From contig NZ_JASCXJ010000010.1 in assembly GCF_030271535.1 (NCBI RefSeq), positions 1 to 64,000 on the forward strand: DNA of 64,000 nt, in the 5' to 3' direction. The translations under genes were made by a program, and so were the position numbers. The DNA is from Nocardiopsis sp. ATB16-24. GTDB lineage: Bacteria > Actinomycetota > Actinomycetes > Streptosporangiales > Streptosporangiaceae. This document shows, one piece after another, positions 23,838 to 32,907 of this stretch (positions are counted from its first letter, which is position 1; every line of letters begins with the position of its first letter). Under the pieces are notes generated by a model. It made no database searches. It had not been told where the DNA came from and saw only the letters and a program-made list of their open reading frames with translations.

Positions 23838-26639
23838 GTGCCACCCACGAAGGGCAGCGCCGGCAAGAACGGCTCGAAGGACAACGGAGGGCAGAGGGCG
23901 GGTACCGCCCTCGTCATCGTCGAGTCGCCTGCCAAGGCGAAGACCATCGCCGGTTATCTGGGACGCGGCTACGTCGTGGAGTCCAGCATCGGTCACATCC
24001 GTGACCTGCCCAACAACGCGGCCGAGGTGCCCGCGAAGTACAAGGGACAGCCCTGGGCCCGTCTCGGCGTGAACGTCGAGGAGGACTTCGAGCCGCTCTA
24101 CGTCGTCAACGCCGACAAGAAGTCGCACGTCAGGAAGCTCAAGGAGCTCATGGCGGACGCCGACGAACTTCTCCTCGCCACAGACGAGGACCGCGAGGGC
24201 GAGGCCATCGCCTGGCACCTGCTCGAAGAGCTCAAGCCCAAGATCCCCGTTCGCCGCATGGTGTTCAACGAGATCACCAAGGACGCCATCCAGCGTGCGG
24301 CCCACAACACCCGCGACCTCAACACACGCCTGGTCAGCGCCCAGGAGACACGGCGCATCCTGGACCGTCTCTACGGCTACGAGGTCTCCCCCGTGCTGTG
24401 GAAGAAGGTCATGCCCAAGCTCTCGGCGGGCCGTGTGCAGTCCGTGGCCACCCGGCTGGTCGTGGAACGCGAACGTGAGCGCATGGCGTTCACCTCCGCC
24501 GAGTACTGGGACGTCAAGGCGCTCTTCGACGCTTCCGGGACCGGCGCCGAGGGTGGACCCGCGACCTTCCCCGCCACCCTGGTCTCGGTGGACGGCACCC
24601 GTGTCGCCGTGGGCCGTGACTTCACCGCGCAGGGCACGCTGCGCGCGGACCGTGGGGTCCGTCAGCTGGACGAGGCCACCGCGCGCGGCCTGGCCGAGCG
24701 TCTGGCCGGTGCCGGCTTCTCCGTCCGTGCGGTGGAACGCAAGCCCTACCGCCGCTCGCCCTACGCGCCGTTCCGTACCACCACCCTCCAACAGGAGGCC
24801 TCCCGCAAGCTCGGACTGTCCGCCAAGCAGACCATGCAGGTCGCCCAGCGGTTGTACGAGAACGGGTACATCACCTACATGCGTACCGACAGCACTACGC
24901 TGTCGGAGAGCGCCGTCAAGGCGGCCCGGTCCCAGGTGCGCACCCTGTACGGGGGCGACTACCTTCCGGACAAGCCACGTGTGTACGCCAAGAAGGTCAA
25001 GAACGCGCAGGAGGCGCACGAGGCGATCCGCCCGACCGGCGACACCTTCCGCACCCCTTCCTCCACCGGTCTGTCGGGTCCGGAGTTCCGGCTCTACGAG
25101 CTCATCTGGAAGCGCACCGTCGCCTCCCAGATGAAGGACGCGGTCGGTGAGTCCGTCACGGTGCGGGTGGAGGGCACCTCGTCCGACGGCGAGGTCGCCG
25201 AGTTCAGCGCGACCGGCAAGATCATCACCTTCCACGGCTTCCTCAAGGCCTACGTGGAGGGCTCCGACGACCCGGCCGCCGACCTGGACGACCGCGAGCG
25301 CCGTCTGCCCGCCGTCTCGGAGGGGGACCCCCTCAAGGCGCAGAACCTGGAACCCGAGGGGCACAGCACCCGGCCGCCCGCGCGCTACACCGAGGCGACC
25401 TTGGTCAAGGAGCTGGAGGAGCGGGAGATCGGACGCCCCTCCACCTACGCCTCGATCATCGGCACGATCCTGGACCGCGGCTACGTGTTCAAGAAGGGCA
25501 CCGCGCTCGTACCGTCCTTCCTGGCCTTCGCCGTGGTGCAACTCCTGGAGCGTCACTTCGGGAACCTGGTGGACTACGAGTTCACCGCGCGACTGGAGGG
25601 CGTGCTCGACGCCATCGCCCGTGGTGAGGCCGAGAGTCTGCCGTGGCTGCGCCGCTTCTACTTCGGCGGAGAGGGCTCCGACGGTGAGGAGGAGGTCGGA
25701 CTCCGGGAGCTGGTGGGCGACCACCTCTCCGAGATCGACCCCAAGGAGATCAGTTCCATGCCGCTGCCCGGCACCGACATCGTGCTGCGGGTGGGACGTT
25801 ACGGCCCCTACCTGGACCGGGACGGCGTGCGGGTGAACGTGCCCGAGGACCTGGCTCCGGACGAGCTCACCAAGGAGAAGGCCGAGGAGCTGTTCGCCCA
25901 GCCCAGCGGGGACCGTGAGCTGGGTACCGACCCCGAGACCGGACGCAGGATCGTGGCCAAGTCCGGACGGTTCGGCCCCTACGTCACCGAGGTGATCGAG
26001 GAGCCGGAGGAGTCCGAGGAGACCAAGGGCAAGAAGACCAAGGCCAAGGTCAAGCCGCGCACCGGCTCCCTGTTGAAGTCGATGAGCCTGGACACCGTGA
26101 CGCTGGAGGAGGCGTTGCGCCTGCTGTCGCTGCCCCGCGTGGTCGGTGAGATCGGCGGCGAGCAGGTCACCGCGCAGAACGGCCGCTTCGGTCCCTACCT
26201 GAAGAAGGGCACCGACAGCCGTTCCCTGGAGACCGAGGAACAGATCTTCACGATCACCCTGGAGGAGGCCGAGAAGCTCTTCGCCCAGCCCAAGCAGCGT
26301 GGGCGCCGGGCCGCGGCCCCGCCCCTGCGGGAACTGGGCACCGATCCGGTCTCGGGCGCCACGATGGTGATCAAGGACGGCAGGTTCGGCCCCTACGTCA
26401 CCGACGGGGAGGTCAACGCCTCTCTGCGCAAGGGTGACGAGATCGAGTCGATCACCGACGAGCGGGCCGCCGAACTGTTGGCCGAGCGGCGGGCCAAGGC
26501 CCCCGCCAAGAAGAAGCCCGCCGCGGCCAAGAAGGCTCCGGCCAAGAAGGCGACCGCGAAGAAGACCACCACCAAGACGGCCGCGAAGAAGACTCCGGCC
26601 AAGAAGACCGGCACGCCCAAGTCCACCACCGAGGGGTAG
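23838..26639 (+). CDS. topA: DNA topoisomerase I
   Basis: Type IA topoisomerase relaxing negative supercoils, 933 residues. The TOPRIM domain opens with LVIVESPAKAKTIAGYLG and carries ATDEDREGEAIAWHL for Mg2+. The catalytic tyrosine is Tyr347, preceding MRTDS, within ENGYITYMRTDS. The tail has repeated TopoI-C units (GRFGPYV, NGRFGPYLKKG, DGRFGPYVTDG) that replace the zinc fingers of E. coli TopA, then an unusually Lys/Ala/Pro-rich end (AKKAPAKKA type) typical of actinobacterial TopA and thought to aid processivity. GTG start, with GGGGAAGAGC upstream. Essential housekeeping gene; a hairpin follows. Confidence 0.97.
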   Translation: MPPTKGSAGKNGSKDNGGQRAGTALVIVESPAKAKTIAGYLGRGYVVESSIGHIRDLPNNAAEVPAKYKGQPWARLGVNVEEDFEPLYVVNADKKSHVRKLKELMADADELLLATDEDREGEAIAWHLLEELKPKIPVRRMVFNEITKDAIQRAAHNTRDLNTRLVSAQETRRILDRLYGYEVSPVLWKKVMPKLSAGRVQSVATRLVVERERERMAFTSAEYWDVKALFDASGTGAEGGPATFPATLVSVDGTRVAVGRDFTAQGTLRADRGVRQLDEATARGLAERLAGAGFSVRAVERKPYRRSPYAPFRTTTLQQEASRKLGLSAKQTMQVAQRLYENGYITYMRTDSTTLSESAVKAARSQVRTLYGGDYLPDKPRVYAKKVKNAQEAHEAIRPTGDTFRTPSSTGLSGPEFRLYELIWKRTVASQMKDAVGESVTVRVEGTSSDGEVAEFSATGKIITFHGFLKAYVEGSDDPAADLDDRERRLPAVSEGDPLKAQNLEPEGHSTRPPARYTEATLVKELEEREIGRPSTYASIIGTILDRGYVFKKGTALVPSFLAFAVVQLLERHFGNLVDYEFTARLEGVLDAIARGEAESLPWLRRFYFGGEGSDGEEEVGLRELVGDHLSEIDPKEISSMPLPGTDIVLRVGRYGPYLDRDGVRVNVPEDLAPDELTKEKAEELFAQPSGDRELGTDPETGRRIVAKSGRFGPYVTEVIEEPEESEETKGKKTKAKVKPRTGSLLKSMSLDTVTLEEALRLLSLPRVVGEIGGEQVTAQNGRFGPYLKKGTDSRSLETEEQIFTITLEEAEKLFAQPKQRGRRAAAPPLRELGTDPVSGATMVIKDGRFGPYVTDGEVNASLRKGDEIESITDERAAELLAERRAKAPAKKKPAAAKKAPAKKATAKKTTTKTAAKKTPAKKTGTPKSTTEG

Positions 26640-26690
26640 TCGACCCGGTGGCCTTCGGCCGTCCCCGTCCGCCACCGCCTCCCGACCGGT

Positions 26691-26722
26691 CTCACCCGGG
26701 CGCCGGAAGGCCCCCGGGTGAG
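26691..26722 (+). terminator. Terminator after topA
   Basis: CTCACCCGG and CCGGGTGAG (nine pairs) flank a 14-base loop, about 50 bases past the topA stop. Confidence 0.6.
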
Positions 26723-26770
26723 TACCATCGTCCGTGTCCGCCCCGGGCGGGCGCGCTTGCACCTCTGTTC

Positions 26771-26800
26771 GGAAGTACTCTTCCGTACTACCCTTGGTAG
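26771..26800. promoter_or_regulatory. Paired palindromes upstream of MFS-tmk
   Basis: GGAAG-TACT-CTTCC (26771-26784) and CTACC-CTT-GGTAG (26788-26800) are perfect inverted repeats four bases apart, about 110 bases before the tmk start, between the topA terminator and tmk. Candidate operators; the cognate regulator is unknown. Confidence 0.4.
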
Positions 26801-26908
26801 GGCTGATGGGGACGTGAAAACGTGTGTCGCCCCCAGCGGTGACCACCGAATCCAGGACGGGCCTCGGCCCGTCGTTCCTTTTCCCCCTCACCGATAATCT
26901 TGAGCGCT

Positions 26909-29017
26909 ATGAGCAGATCTACACCCCTGGGAGCGCCGGCCGAGGCGCGTAACGTCCTCGCGATCACACCCTTCCGAAGGCTGTGGATCTCGCTTTCCCT
27001 CTCCAGCCTGGGCGACTGGTTGAGCCTGCTGGCCCTGATGTCCTTGGCGGCGATCTTCACCGCCGACAGTTCCCAACTCGTCCAGTACCTGGCCGTCAGC
27101 GGCGTCGTGGTGATCAAGCTCGCCCCGTCGATCCTGCTGAGCCCACTGGCCGGGGTGGTGGCCGACCGCCTCGACCGCAAGTGGACGATGGTGGTCGGGG
27201 ACGTCCTTCGGGGCCTCCTCTACGTCTCCATCCCCCTCGTGGGCCTGTTCCTCCCCGGTTTCGCCCTGGAGTGGCTGCTCATCGCCAACCTCCTGGCCGA
27301 GATCGTCGCCCTGTTCTGGGCGCCGGCGAAGGACGCCACGGTCCCCAACCTGGTGCCCCGCAAACTTCTGGAGCAGGCCAACCAGCTGAGCCTGCTCACC
27401 ACCTACGGCACGGCCCCCGTCGCGGCACTGCTGTTCGCCGCGCTCGCCTCCGTCAGCAACGTGCTCGGCGCGCTGCTGCCCTCGATGGCCAGCCCCGAGG
27501 CGGACGTCGCGCTCTACCTCAACGGCCTCACCTTCTTCATCGCGGCGATCGTCATCGCCGGACTGCCGATCCCCAAGCACAAGCCGTCCAAGGACAGCGA
27601 GAGCCACACCCGTGACAGCGGCATCCTGCGTTCGGTGTGGACCGGATGGCGTTACGCGGGCGGCACCCCGCTCGTGCGCGGCCTGATCCTGGGCATGCTC
27701 GGCGCCTTCGCGGCCGGAGGAGCCGTCATCGGTGTGGGGCGTGTCCACGTCGAGGGTCTGGGCGCGGGCAACGCCGGGTTCGGTGTGGTCTTCGCCGCGG
27801 TCTTCGCGGGCATGGCGCTGGGCATGCTCGCGGGCCCTCGCGTCCTCAAGCAGTTCAGTCGCAGACGCCTGTTCGGTCTGAGCATCGTCCTGGCGGGGCT
27901 GGCCCTGGTGTTCGCCGGAGCCGTCGCCGACATGGTGCTGACCGCGGTCCTCACCACCGTCCTCGGCGTGGGCGCGGGCATCGCCTGGGTGATCGGCCTG
28001 ACCATGCTCGGCCACGAGGTGGAGGACGAGTACCGGGGACGCACCTTCGCCTTCCTGCACGGTGCCGCCCGCATCGTCCTGGTGGGCGCCACCGCGTTGG
28101 CCCCGTTGGCGGCCGGACTCGTCGGAAGCCACTCCGTCCCGATCGGAGCGCTCACCTACGACCTCCGCGGCAGCGGTGTCGTGCTCATGGTCTCCGGCCT
28201 GGCGGCCATCGTCGTCGCCCTGGTCTGCTACCGCCAGATGAACCGCCGTGACGACCCCGAGGCGGGCCCCGGCCTGCTCCCGGAGCTGGTCGCGGCGCTG
28301 CGTGGTGTGGCGCTCAAGGACGAGGAGGACGAGGAGACCGGGCGCGCAGGCGCGTTCATCGTCATCGAGGGCGGTGAGGGCGCGGGCAAGTCCACCCAGG
28401 TGCGCGAACTGACGGTGTGGCTGCGCGACCAGGGCTTCGAGGTGATCGGCACGCGACAGCCCGGCGCGACCAAGCTCGGCATGCGCCTGCGCGGTCTGCT
28501 GCTGGACAAGGAGAACTCCTACATCACCCCACGCGCCGAGGTGCTGCTGTACACGGCCGACAAGGCCGACCACGTCGAGCAGGAGATCCTGCCCGCCCTG
28601 CAACGCGGCGCGGTGGTCATCAGCGACCGTTACGTGGACTCCCTGTTGGCCTACCAGGGCGCGGGCCGCAAGCTGTCGGTGGACGACATCCGCGACATCA
28701 GCGACTGGGCCACCCAGGGTCTGGTCCCGGATCTGACGGTGCTGTTGGACGTACGTCCCGAGGACGGTCTGTCCCGCCTCGGCGGACCGGCCGACCGTAT
28801 CGAGGGGGAACCCACGGAGTTCCACGAACGCGTCCGCAAGGGCTTCCTGGAGCTGGCCAAGGCCGATCCCGAGCGCTACCTGGTGCTCGACGCCGGCGAG
28901 CCCCAGGAGAAGGTCACGCGCGCGATCCAGCGTCGGGTACGGTCCCTGCTGCCCGACCCGATCCCGAGCGGCGCGGAGGAGGTCACCGGCATGATCCCGG
29001 TGATCAGGAACGACTGA
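26909..29017 (+). CDS. tmk: MFS-type membrane domain fused to thymidylate kinase
   Basis: Fusion of 702 residues. About residues 1-450 are a 12-helix MFS-like domain (GDWLSLLALMSLAAIF, LLSPLAGVVADRLDRKW with the loop 2-3 signature). Residues about 478-690 are a full dTMP kinase that phosphorylates dTMP to dTDP: P-loop IEGGEGAGKST (about 486-496), TRQPGATKLG, ISDRYVDSLLAYQGAG (DRx motif), and a lid PADRIEGEPTEFHERVRKGF. Such fusions occur across Streptomyces and relatives (family knowledge); why the kinase is tethered to the membrane is unknown. ATG preferred; a TTG three codons upstream is possible. holB follows, as usual. Confidence 0.93.
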   Translation: MSRSTPLGAPAEARNVLAITPFRRLWISLSLSSLGDWLSLLALMSLAAIFTADSSQLVQYLAVSGVVVIKLAPSILLSPLAGVVADRLDRKWTMVVGDVLRGLLYVSIPLVGLFLPGFALEWLLIANLLAEIVALFWAPAKDATVPNLVPRKLLEQANQLSLLTTYGTAPVAALLFAALASVSNVLGALLPSMASPEADVALYLNGLTFFIAAIVIAGLPIPKHKPSKDSESHTRDSGILRSVWTGWRYAGGTPLVRGLILGMLGAFAAGGAVIGVGRVHVEGLGAGNAGFGVVFAAVFAGMALGMLAGPRVLKQFSRRRLFGLSIVLAGLALVFAGAVADMVLTAVLTTVLGVGAGIAWVIGLTMLGHEVEDEYRGRTFAFLHGAARIVLVGATALAPLAAGLVGSHSVPIGALTYDLRGSGVVLMVSGLAAIVVALVCYRQMNRRDDPEAGPGLLPELVAALRGVALKDEEDEETGRAGAFIVIEGGEGAGKSTQVRELTVWLRDQGFEVIGTRQPGATKLGMRLRGLLLDKENSYITPRAEVLLYTADKADHVEQEILPALQRGAVVISDRYVDSLLAYQGAGRKLSVDDIRDISDWATQGLVPDLTVLLDVRPEDGLSRLGGPADRIEGEPTEFHERVRKGFLELAKADPERYLVLDAGEPQEKVTRAIQRRVRSLLPDPIPSGAEEVTGMIPVIRND

Positions 29018-29029
29018 GCCTCACGTGCC

Positions 29030-29062
29030 AAGGGGTCCCTCCGGTGTCGGAAGGGACCCCTT
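29030..29062 (+). terminator. Terminator after tmk
   Basis: Perfect 11-base arms AAGGGGTCCCT and AGGGACCCCTT, 12 bases after the tmk stop. It lies before holB, so holB probably also has its own promoter in the 180-base gap. Confidence 0.75.
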
Positions 29063-29244
29063 CGGCGTCCTCGCCGACTTCCCGCCCCCGATGCCGCCCG
29101 AGCCCTCGTGCGCGGTTTCGGGCGACACCCGACCGGCAGATGTGGGAGGTGGGACACGGAAACGGCCTGTGGACGACGGTCCGCGCGTCGGTGGCGCCTC
29201 CTATCCTGAAGGTCCGACATCGGCGGTGGTTGTGGGGGGAAAGC

Positions 29245-30417
29245 GTGACGGTCTTCGACGACCTCATCGGTCAACGGGACGCGGTGGCCCGGCTCCAGCG
29301 GGCCGTGGCCGGCGCGGCCGACCTCGTCGACGGAGGGCGGGGCGTCGGGATGACCCACGCCTGGCTCTTCACCGGCCCGCCGGGGTCGGGTCGGGAGGAG
29401 GCGGCACGGGCCTTCGCCGCCGCCTTGCAGTGCCCCGACGGCGGTTGCGGCCACTGCGACTCCTGCCACCAGACCCTCACCGGCACCCATCCCGACGTGC
29501 TGTACGTGCGGCCCAGTGGACTGAGCTTCGGTGTGGCGGCCACCCGCGACCTCGTCCTTCGGGCGGGCTCCAAGCCCTCCGGAGGACGGTTTCGGATCGT
29601 GCTGTTCGAAGGCGCCGAACGCGCCACCGAGGCCGCCTCCAACGCCCTGCTCAAGGCCGTGGAGGAGCCCTCCCCCCGCACCGTGTGGCTGCTGTGCACG
29701 CCCACCCCCGACGACCTGCTCATCACCATCCGCTCCCGCTGTCGGCTGATGACACTGAGCACCCCGGGCACTCGGGAGCTGGCGGACGCCCTCGTCCAGC
29801 GCGACGGGATCGACCCCGACACCGCGCGTTCGGCCGCGGTCGCCGCCGCCGGACGCATCGACCGCGCCAGGCAGCTGGCCACCGACCCCGAGGCACGCCG
29901 GCGCCGGGAGGAGGTGCTGTCCATCCCGGCCAGACTCGACGGCCTCGGCGCGTGCGTCAGCTCCGCCGCCCGGCTCTACGAGATCGCGGAGGAGGAGTCC
30001 AAGGCCCTCACCACGGCGCTCGACGAGAAGGAGAAGGAGGCACTGCGGGCCGCCTTCGGGGAGGGGTCCACGGGCAAGGGCGTGGCCAAGGCGGTACGCG
30101 GCTCGGCGGGGGCGATGAAGGACCTGGAGGAGCGGCAGAAGCGCCGCGCCACCCGGATCAAACGTGACTCCTACGACCGGGCCCTGCTCGACCTGGCCGC
30201 CTTCTACCGGGACGTGCTCACCCTCCAGTTGGGGGCCCGGGTGGAGCTGTCCACCGCCGAGCGCTCGGGGGACCTGGAACGGGTGGCCCGTGCCGGCACT
30301 CCGGAGTCCACGCTGCGCCGGATCGACGCGATCATGGAGTGCCGGGAGCGCATCGCCGCCAACGTGCACCCGCAGATCGCCATGGAGGCCATGACCTCCG
30401 CCCTCCTGACCGGATGA
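29245..30417 (+). CDS. holB: DNA polymerase III subunit delta'
   Basis: Clamp-loader AAA+ subunit of 390 residues. Motifs: FDDLIGQRDAVARL at the start, a degenerate P-loop FTGPPGSGREEAAR (Lys replaced by Arg, usual for delta'), a zinc module CPDGGCGHCDSC, and the sensor-1 area NALLKAVEEPSPRTVWLLC with SRC (arginine-finger loop IRSRCR). GTG start with GGGGGGAA upstream; a much longer upstream frame overlaps tmk and is not credible. It works with DnaX and delta to load the sliding clamp. The position after tmk is conserved in bacteria. Confidence 0.95.
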   Translation: MTVFDDLIGQRDAVARLQRAVAGAADLVDGGRGVGMTHAWLFTGPPGSGREEAARAFAAALQCPDGGCGHCDSCHQTLTGTHPDVLYVRPSGLSFGVAATRDLVLRAGSKPSGGRFRIVLFEGAERATEAASNALLKAVEEPSPRTVWLLCTPTPDDLLITIRSRCRLMTLSTPGTRELADALVQRDGIDPDTARSAAVAAAGRIDRARQLATDPEARRRREEVLSIPARLDGLGACVSSAARLYEIAEEESKALTTALDEKEKEALRAAFGEGSTGKGVAKAVRGSAGAMKDLEERQKRRATRIKRDSYDRALLDLAAFYRDVLTLQLGARVELSTAERSGDLERVARAGTPESTLRRIDAIMECRERIAANVHPQIAMEAMTSALLTG

Positions 30418-30439
30418 GGTGAGGGACCGGCGCGGACGG

Positions 30440-30457
30440 GGTTCCCCGGCGGGAACC
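30440..30457 (+). terminator. Short hairpin after holB
   Basis: GGTTCCC-CGGC-GGGAACC, 22 bases past the stop, no T-run. Possible terminator. Confidence 0.5.
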
Positions 30458-30564
30458 GGGGACAGAGCGGTGCCGGGGCACGAGGGCCACGGCGGTTCGG
30501 AGACAATGGTGCGGCGTCGACACACGCGCCGGCCGCGGTCGGCTTGACGGGAGGACGGGCACCG

Positions 30565-32118
30565 GTGGGCGAGAGGCTTCGGAGACCGCGAGTGATCCTG
30601 CTCGCCGCGGCCGTGTTGGCGGCGACGGCGTGCACGGCCGGCCCGGAGGAGGGACCGAGGGAGGCAGGCCTCCCCCCGACCTCGGGCGAGGACTTCACCG
30701 CCCAGGAACTCGACTGGGGCGAGTGCGACGAAGGCCTTCCCGGCGCCGAGTGCACGATCTACGAGGTCCCCCTGGACTACGACGACCCCGACGGCGAACG
30801 CATCGAGATCGCGGTCAAGCGGTTCCCCGCCAAGGGCGACGACGTCATCGGCTCCCTCCTGGTCAACCCCGGAGGACCCGGTGGCTCGGGGTACGACTTC
30901 GTCGACCACGCCCCCTACGTCGTCAGCGACGCGGTGCGCGACCGTTTCGACGTGGTCGGGTTCGACCCGCGCGGGGTCGGACGCAGCTCACCGCTGGTGT
31001 GCCTGGACGCCGAGGGCATCGACGACCTCATCGGCGGTGTCGACGAGGTCGAGGGCGACGGGGACATGTCCGAGGTCACCGAGGCCGAACTGGCGGAACT
31101 GGTGGAGGACAGCCGTGGCTTCGTCGAGGCCTGTCAGGCCAACGCCCCCGCGTTGATGATGCACATGGGCACCGCCGACGTCGCCCGCGACATGGACGTC
31201 CTGCGTGCCCTCCTCGGAGACGAGCGGCTCACCTACCTGGGCGCCTCCTACGGCACCCACATCGGCGCCCAGTACGCCGACCAGTTCCCCGAGAGGGTGC
31301 GCGCCCTGGTGCTCGACGGCGCCGTGGACCCCGGTCAGGAGCAGCTCGACCTCAGCGTGGCCCAGGCGACCGGTTTCGAGACCGCTCTACGGTCGTTCGT
31401 GGAGGACTGTCTCGGTCTGTCCGACTGTCCGTTGGGCGCTCCCGGCGACAGCGTGGACGACGGTGTCGAGGTGCTGCGGGGCTTCCTGGCCGACACCGCC
31501 GAGGAACCGCTCTCCAACGACATGGACGACCGTGAGGTCAACCGGGCCCGCGCGGAACTGGGCGTGCTCGCCGCCCTGTACAGCGAGAACTGGTGGCCCC
31601 GGGTACGCGAGGGCCTGACCGCCGGTATGGAGGACGGCGACGGCACCGTGCTGATGGGACTGGCCGACGACCTGTACGGGAGGGAGGACCTCGCGGCCTA
31701 CGAGAACTCCACGGCGGCGCTCATCGCGGTGAACTGTTCGGACTCTCCCAGCCCACGCGACGTGGAGGCCTACGTCGAGGCCGCGGCCGAGGCCGGTGAG
31801 GAGTCGCCCATCTTCGGACCCGCGCTGGCCTGGGGCGCGCTGCCGTGCGCGTACTGGCCCGAGGAGGCGGTGGCCCCGGCCGCCGAGCTCGACGCCGTGG
31901 GAGCCGACCCCATCATGGTGGTGGGCACCACGCGTGACTCCGCGACCCCGTACGCGTGGTCCGAGGCGCTCACCGAGCAGCTGGAACCGGCCTTCCTGGT
32001 GACCCGGGACGGCGATGGCCACACCGGTTACCGGATGGGGGACCGGTGCGTCGACGAGATCGTGGACGCCTACCTGATCGACCTCGTCGTTCCCGAGGAC
32101 GGCATGGCCTGTGCCTGA
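30565..32118 (+). CDS. Secreted alpha/beta-hydrolase, tripeptidyl aminopeptidase-like
   Basis: Exported serine hydrolase of 517 residues resembling the Streptomyces SlpD/SlpE/TAP group. N-terminus: basic LRRPR, hydrophobic VILLAAAVLAATAC, with Cys in a near-lipobox context (ATAC), so a lipoprotein is likely though -3 is Ala. Oxyanion region VNPGGPGGSG; nucleophile GASYGTHIG; acid in GTTRDSATPY; His in DGDGHTGYRM. A helical cap (about 170-400) separates core halves. Four or more cysteines in the cap/C-terminal area (CLGLSDC, CSDS, PCAYW, CVDE) suggest disulfides. The family cleaves short peptides from free N-termini. GTG preferred: GGGAGG lies ten bases upstream; an in-frame TTG seven codons earlier is less likely. 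Confidence 0.9.
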   Translation: MGERLRRPRVILLAAAVLAATACTAGPEEGPREAGLPPTSGEDFTAQELDWGECDEGLPGAECTIYEVPLDYDDPDGERIEIAVKRFPAKGDDVIGSLLVNPGGPGGSGYDFVDHAPYVVSDAVRDRFDVVGFDPRGVGRSSPLVCLDAEGIDDLIGGVDEVEGDGDMSEVTEAELAELVEDSRGFVEACQANAPALMMHMGTADVARDMDVLRALLGDERLTYLGASYGTHIGAQYADQFPERVRALVLDGAVDPGQEQLDLSVAQATGFETALRSFVEDCLGLSDCPLGAPGDSVDDGVEVLRGFLADTAEEPLSNDMDDREVNRARAELGVLAALYSENWWPRVREGLTAGMEDGDGTVLMGLADDLYGREDLAAYENSTAALIAVNCSDSPSPRDVEAYVEAAAEAGEESPIFGPALAWGALPCAYWPEEAVAPAAELDAVGADPIMVVGTTRDSATPYAWSEALTEQLEPAFLVTRDGDGHTGYRMGDRCVDEIVDAYLIDLVVPEDGMACA

Positions 32119-32163
32119 GCGGAGTGCCCGATGAACGTGTACCTCCGCACTCCGTGAAGGCGC

Positions 32164-32200
32164 TAGAATGGTGACCGCTTCGCCGCGTGTGACACGCGGC
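32164..32200 (+). promoter_or_regulatory. tRNA-Thr promoter and leader hairpin
   Basis: TAGAAT (32164-32169) fits a -10 element. Just before the tRNA lies a perfect hairpin GCCGCGTG-TGA-CACGCGGC (32182-32200), ending five bases before the mature 5' end; it may guide processing of the precursor. Confidence 0.5.
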
Positions 32201-32205
32201 GTCGT

Positions 32206-32278
32206 GCCGCCTTAGCTCAGTCGGTAGAGCGATTCACTCGTAATGAATAGGTCGTCGGTTCGATTCCGACAGGCGGCT
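32206..32278 (+). tRNA. tRNA-Thr(CGT)
   Basis: Complete 73-base cloverleaf. Acceptor GCCGCCT/AGGCGGC, discriminator T, anticodon stem ATTCA/TGAAT with loop CTCGTAA (anticodon CGT, codon ACG), T-arm GTCGG-TTCGATT-CCGAC. CCA is not encoded. Confidence 0.95.
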
Positions 32279-32401
32279 CCGACCACGGGCCCGTCCGGTT
32301 CCTCCGGGCGGGCCTGAGCCTTTCCCCGGCCTTCGCCCCTCTTCCCGGCAGGAGCCGAGGGCGGCACGTGTACCGTCCCGAACGTGGGTAGGCGCACGGA
32401 C

Positions 32402-32755
32402 ATGAGTCTGATGTTCATGCTGTTCGCGTTATCAGGTGCGGTCCTCGTGCTCGGCGGCGGTTCCTACGCGCTGCGTCGACTGCTCGCCGGAGACGGGGAG
32501 AGGGTCCCGGTGGCGGAAGGGCCGGGGCCCGTGCCGCAGGTGGAGTCGGTCGCGCAGGTGGGCGGCTACGTCCCCGCGCCCCGCGAGCCCGGAGGGCTGC
32601 CTCCGGCCCTGTGCGCGGGCGTCCGGGAGCTGGTCGCCGTCGGACGGACGGCGGAGGCGGTGGGCATGGTGCGCGAGTACGCCCACGTCGACGAGGACCG
32701 TGCTCGCAGAATCGTCGAGGGCCTCGGCGTCGACGGCGGTGTCAGGGAGTCCTGA
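32402..32755 (+). CDS. Small membrane protein with bL12-like C-terminal segment
   Basis: 117 residues. An N-terminal membrane helix (MFMLFALSGAVLVLGGGSYAL) is followed by RRLL, a Pro/Val-rich linker, and a C-terminal helix-turn-helix VRELVAVGRTAEAVGMVREYAHVDEDRARRIVEGL. That segment matches the ribosomal protein L7/L12 C-terminal pattern (KIxAIKxVRExTGLGLxEAKxxVE), seen in several small actinobacterial membrane proteins (family knowledge). The function is unknown. ATG start; upstream in-frame GTG lacks support. It lies 123 bases after tRNA-Thr, alone on this strand. Confidence 0.75.
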   Translation: MSLMFMLFALSGAVLVLGGGSYALRRLLAGDGERVPVAEGPGPVPQVESVAQVGGYVPAPREPGGLPPALCAGVRELVAVGRTAEAVGMVREYAHVDEDRARRIVEGLGVDGGVRES

Positions 32756-32907
32756 GGCCGCCGAGGGCGCCGTCGCTACGGCGTCGGGCGGGTCGCGCGA
32801 CGGGCGGGCCGGTGGGCCCTCCCGGTCGCCTTCGACGAGCGGGGCCTGGTACGAGGGAGGACGCCCTGGCCCCAAGGGCCGGGGCGGTGGGGTGCCCCCG
32901 CGCCTTC

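Noticed and set aside
23622-26891. 1089-codon minus-strand open frame
   Set aside because: Antisense of topA; low-complexity Gly/Leu/Arg sequence without domains.
26888-28825. 645-codon minus-strand open frame
   Set aside because: Antisense of MFS-tmk, rich in His/Gln/Asp/Gly; the plus-strand product has clear motifs.
28417-29244. Upstream extension of holB
   Set aside because: Runs through tmk in another frame with Arg/Pro-rich noise. The GTG at 29245 has a ribosome site and gives the normal DnaX/HolB-like N-terminus.
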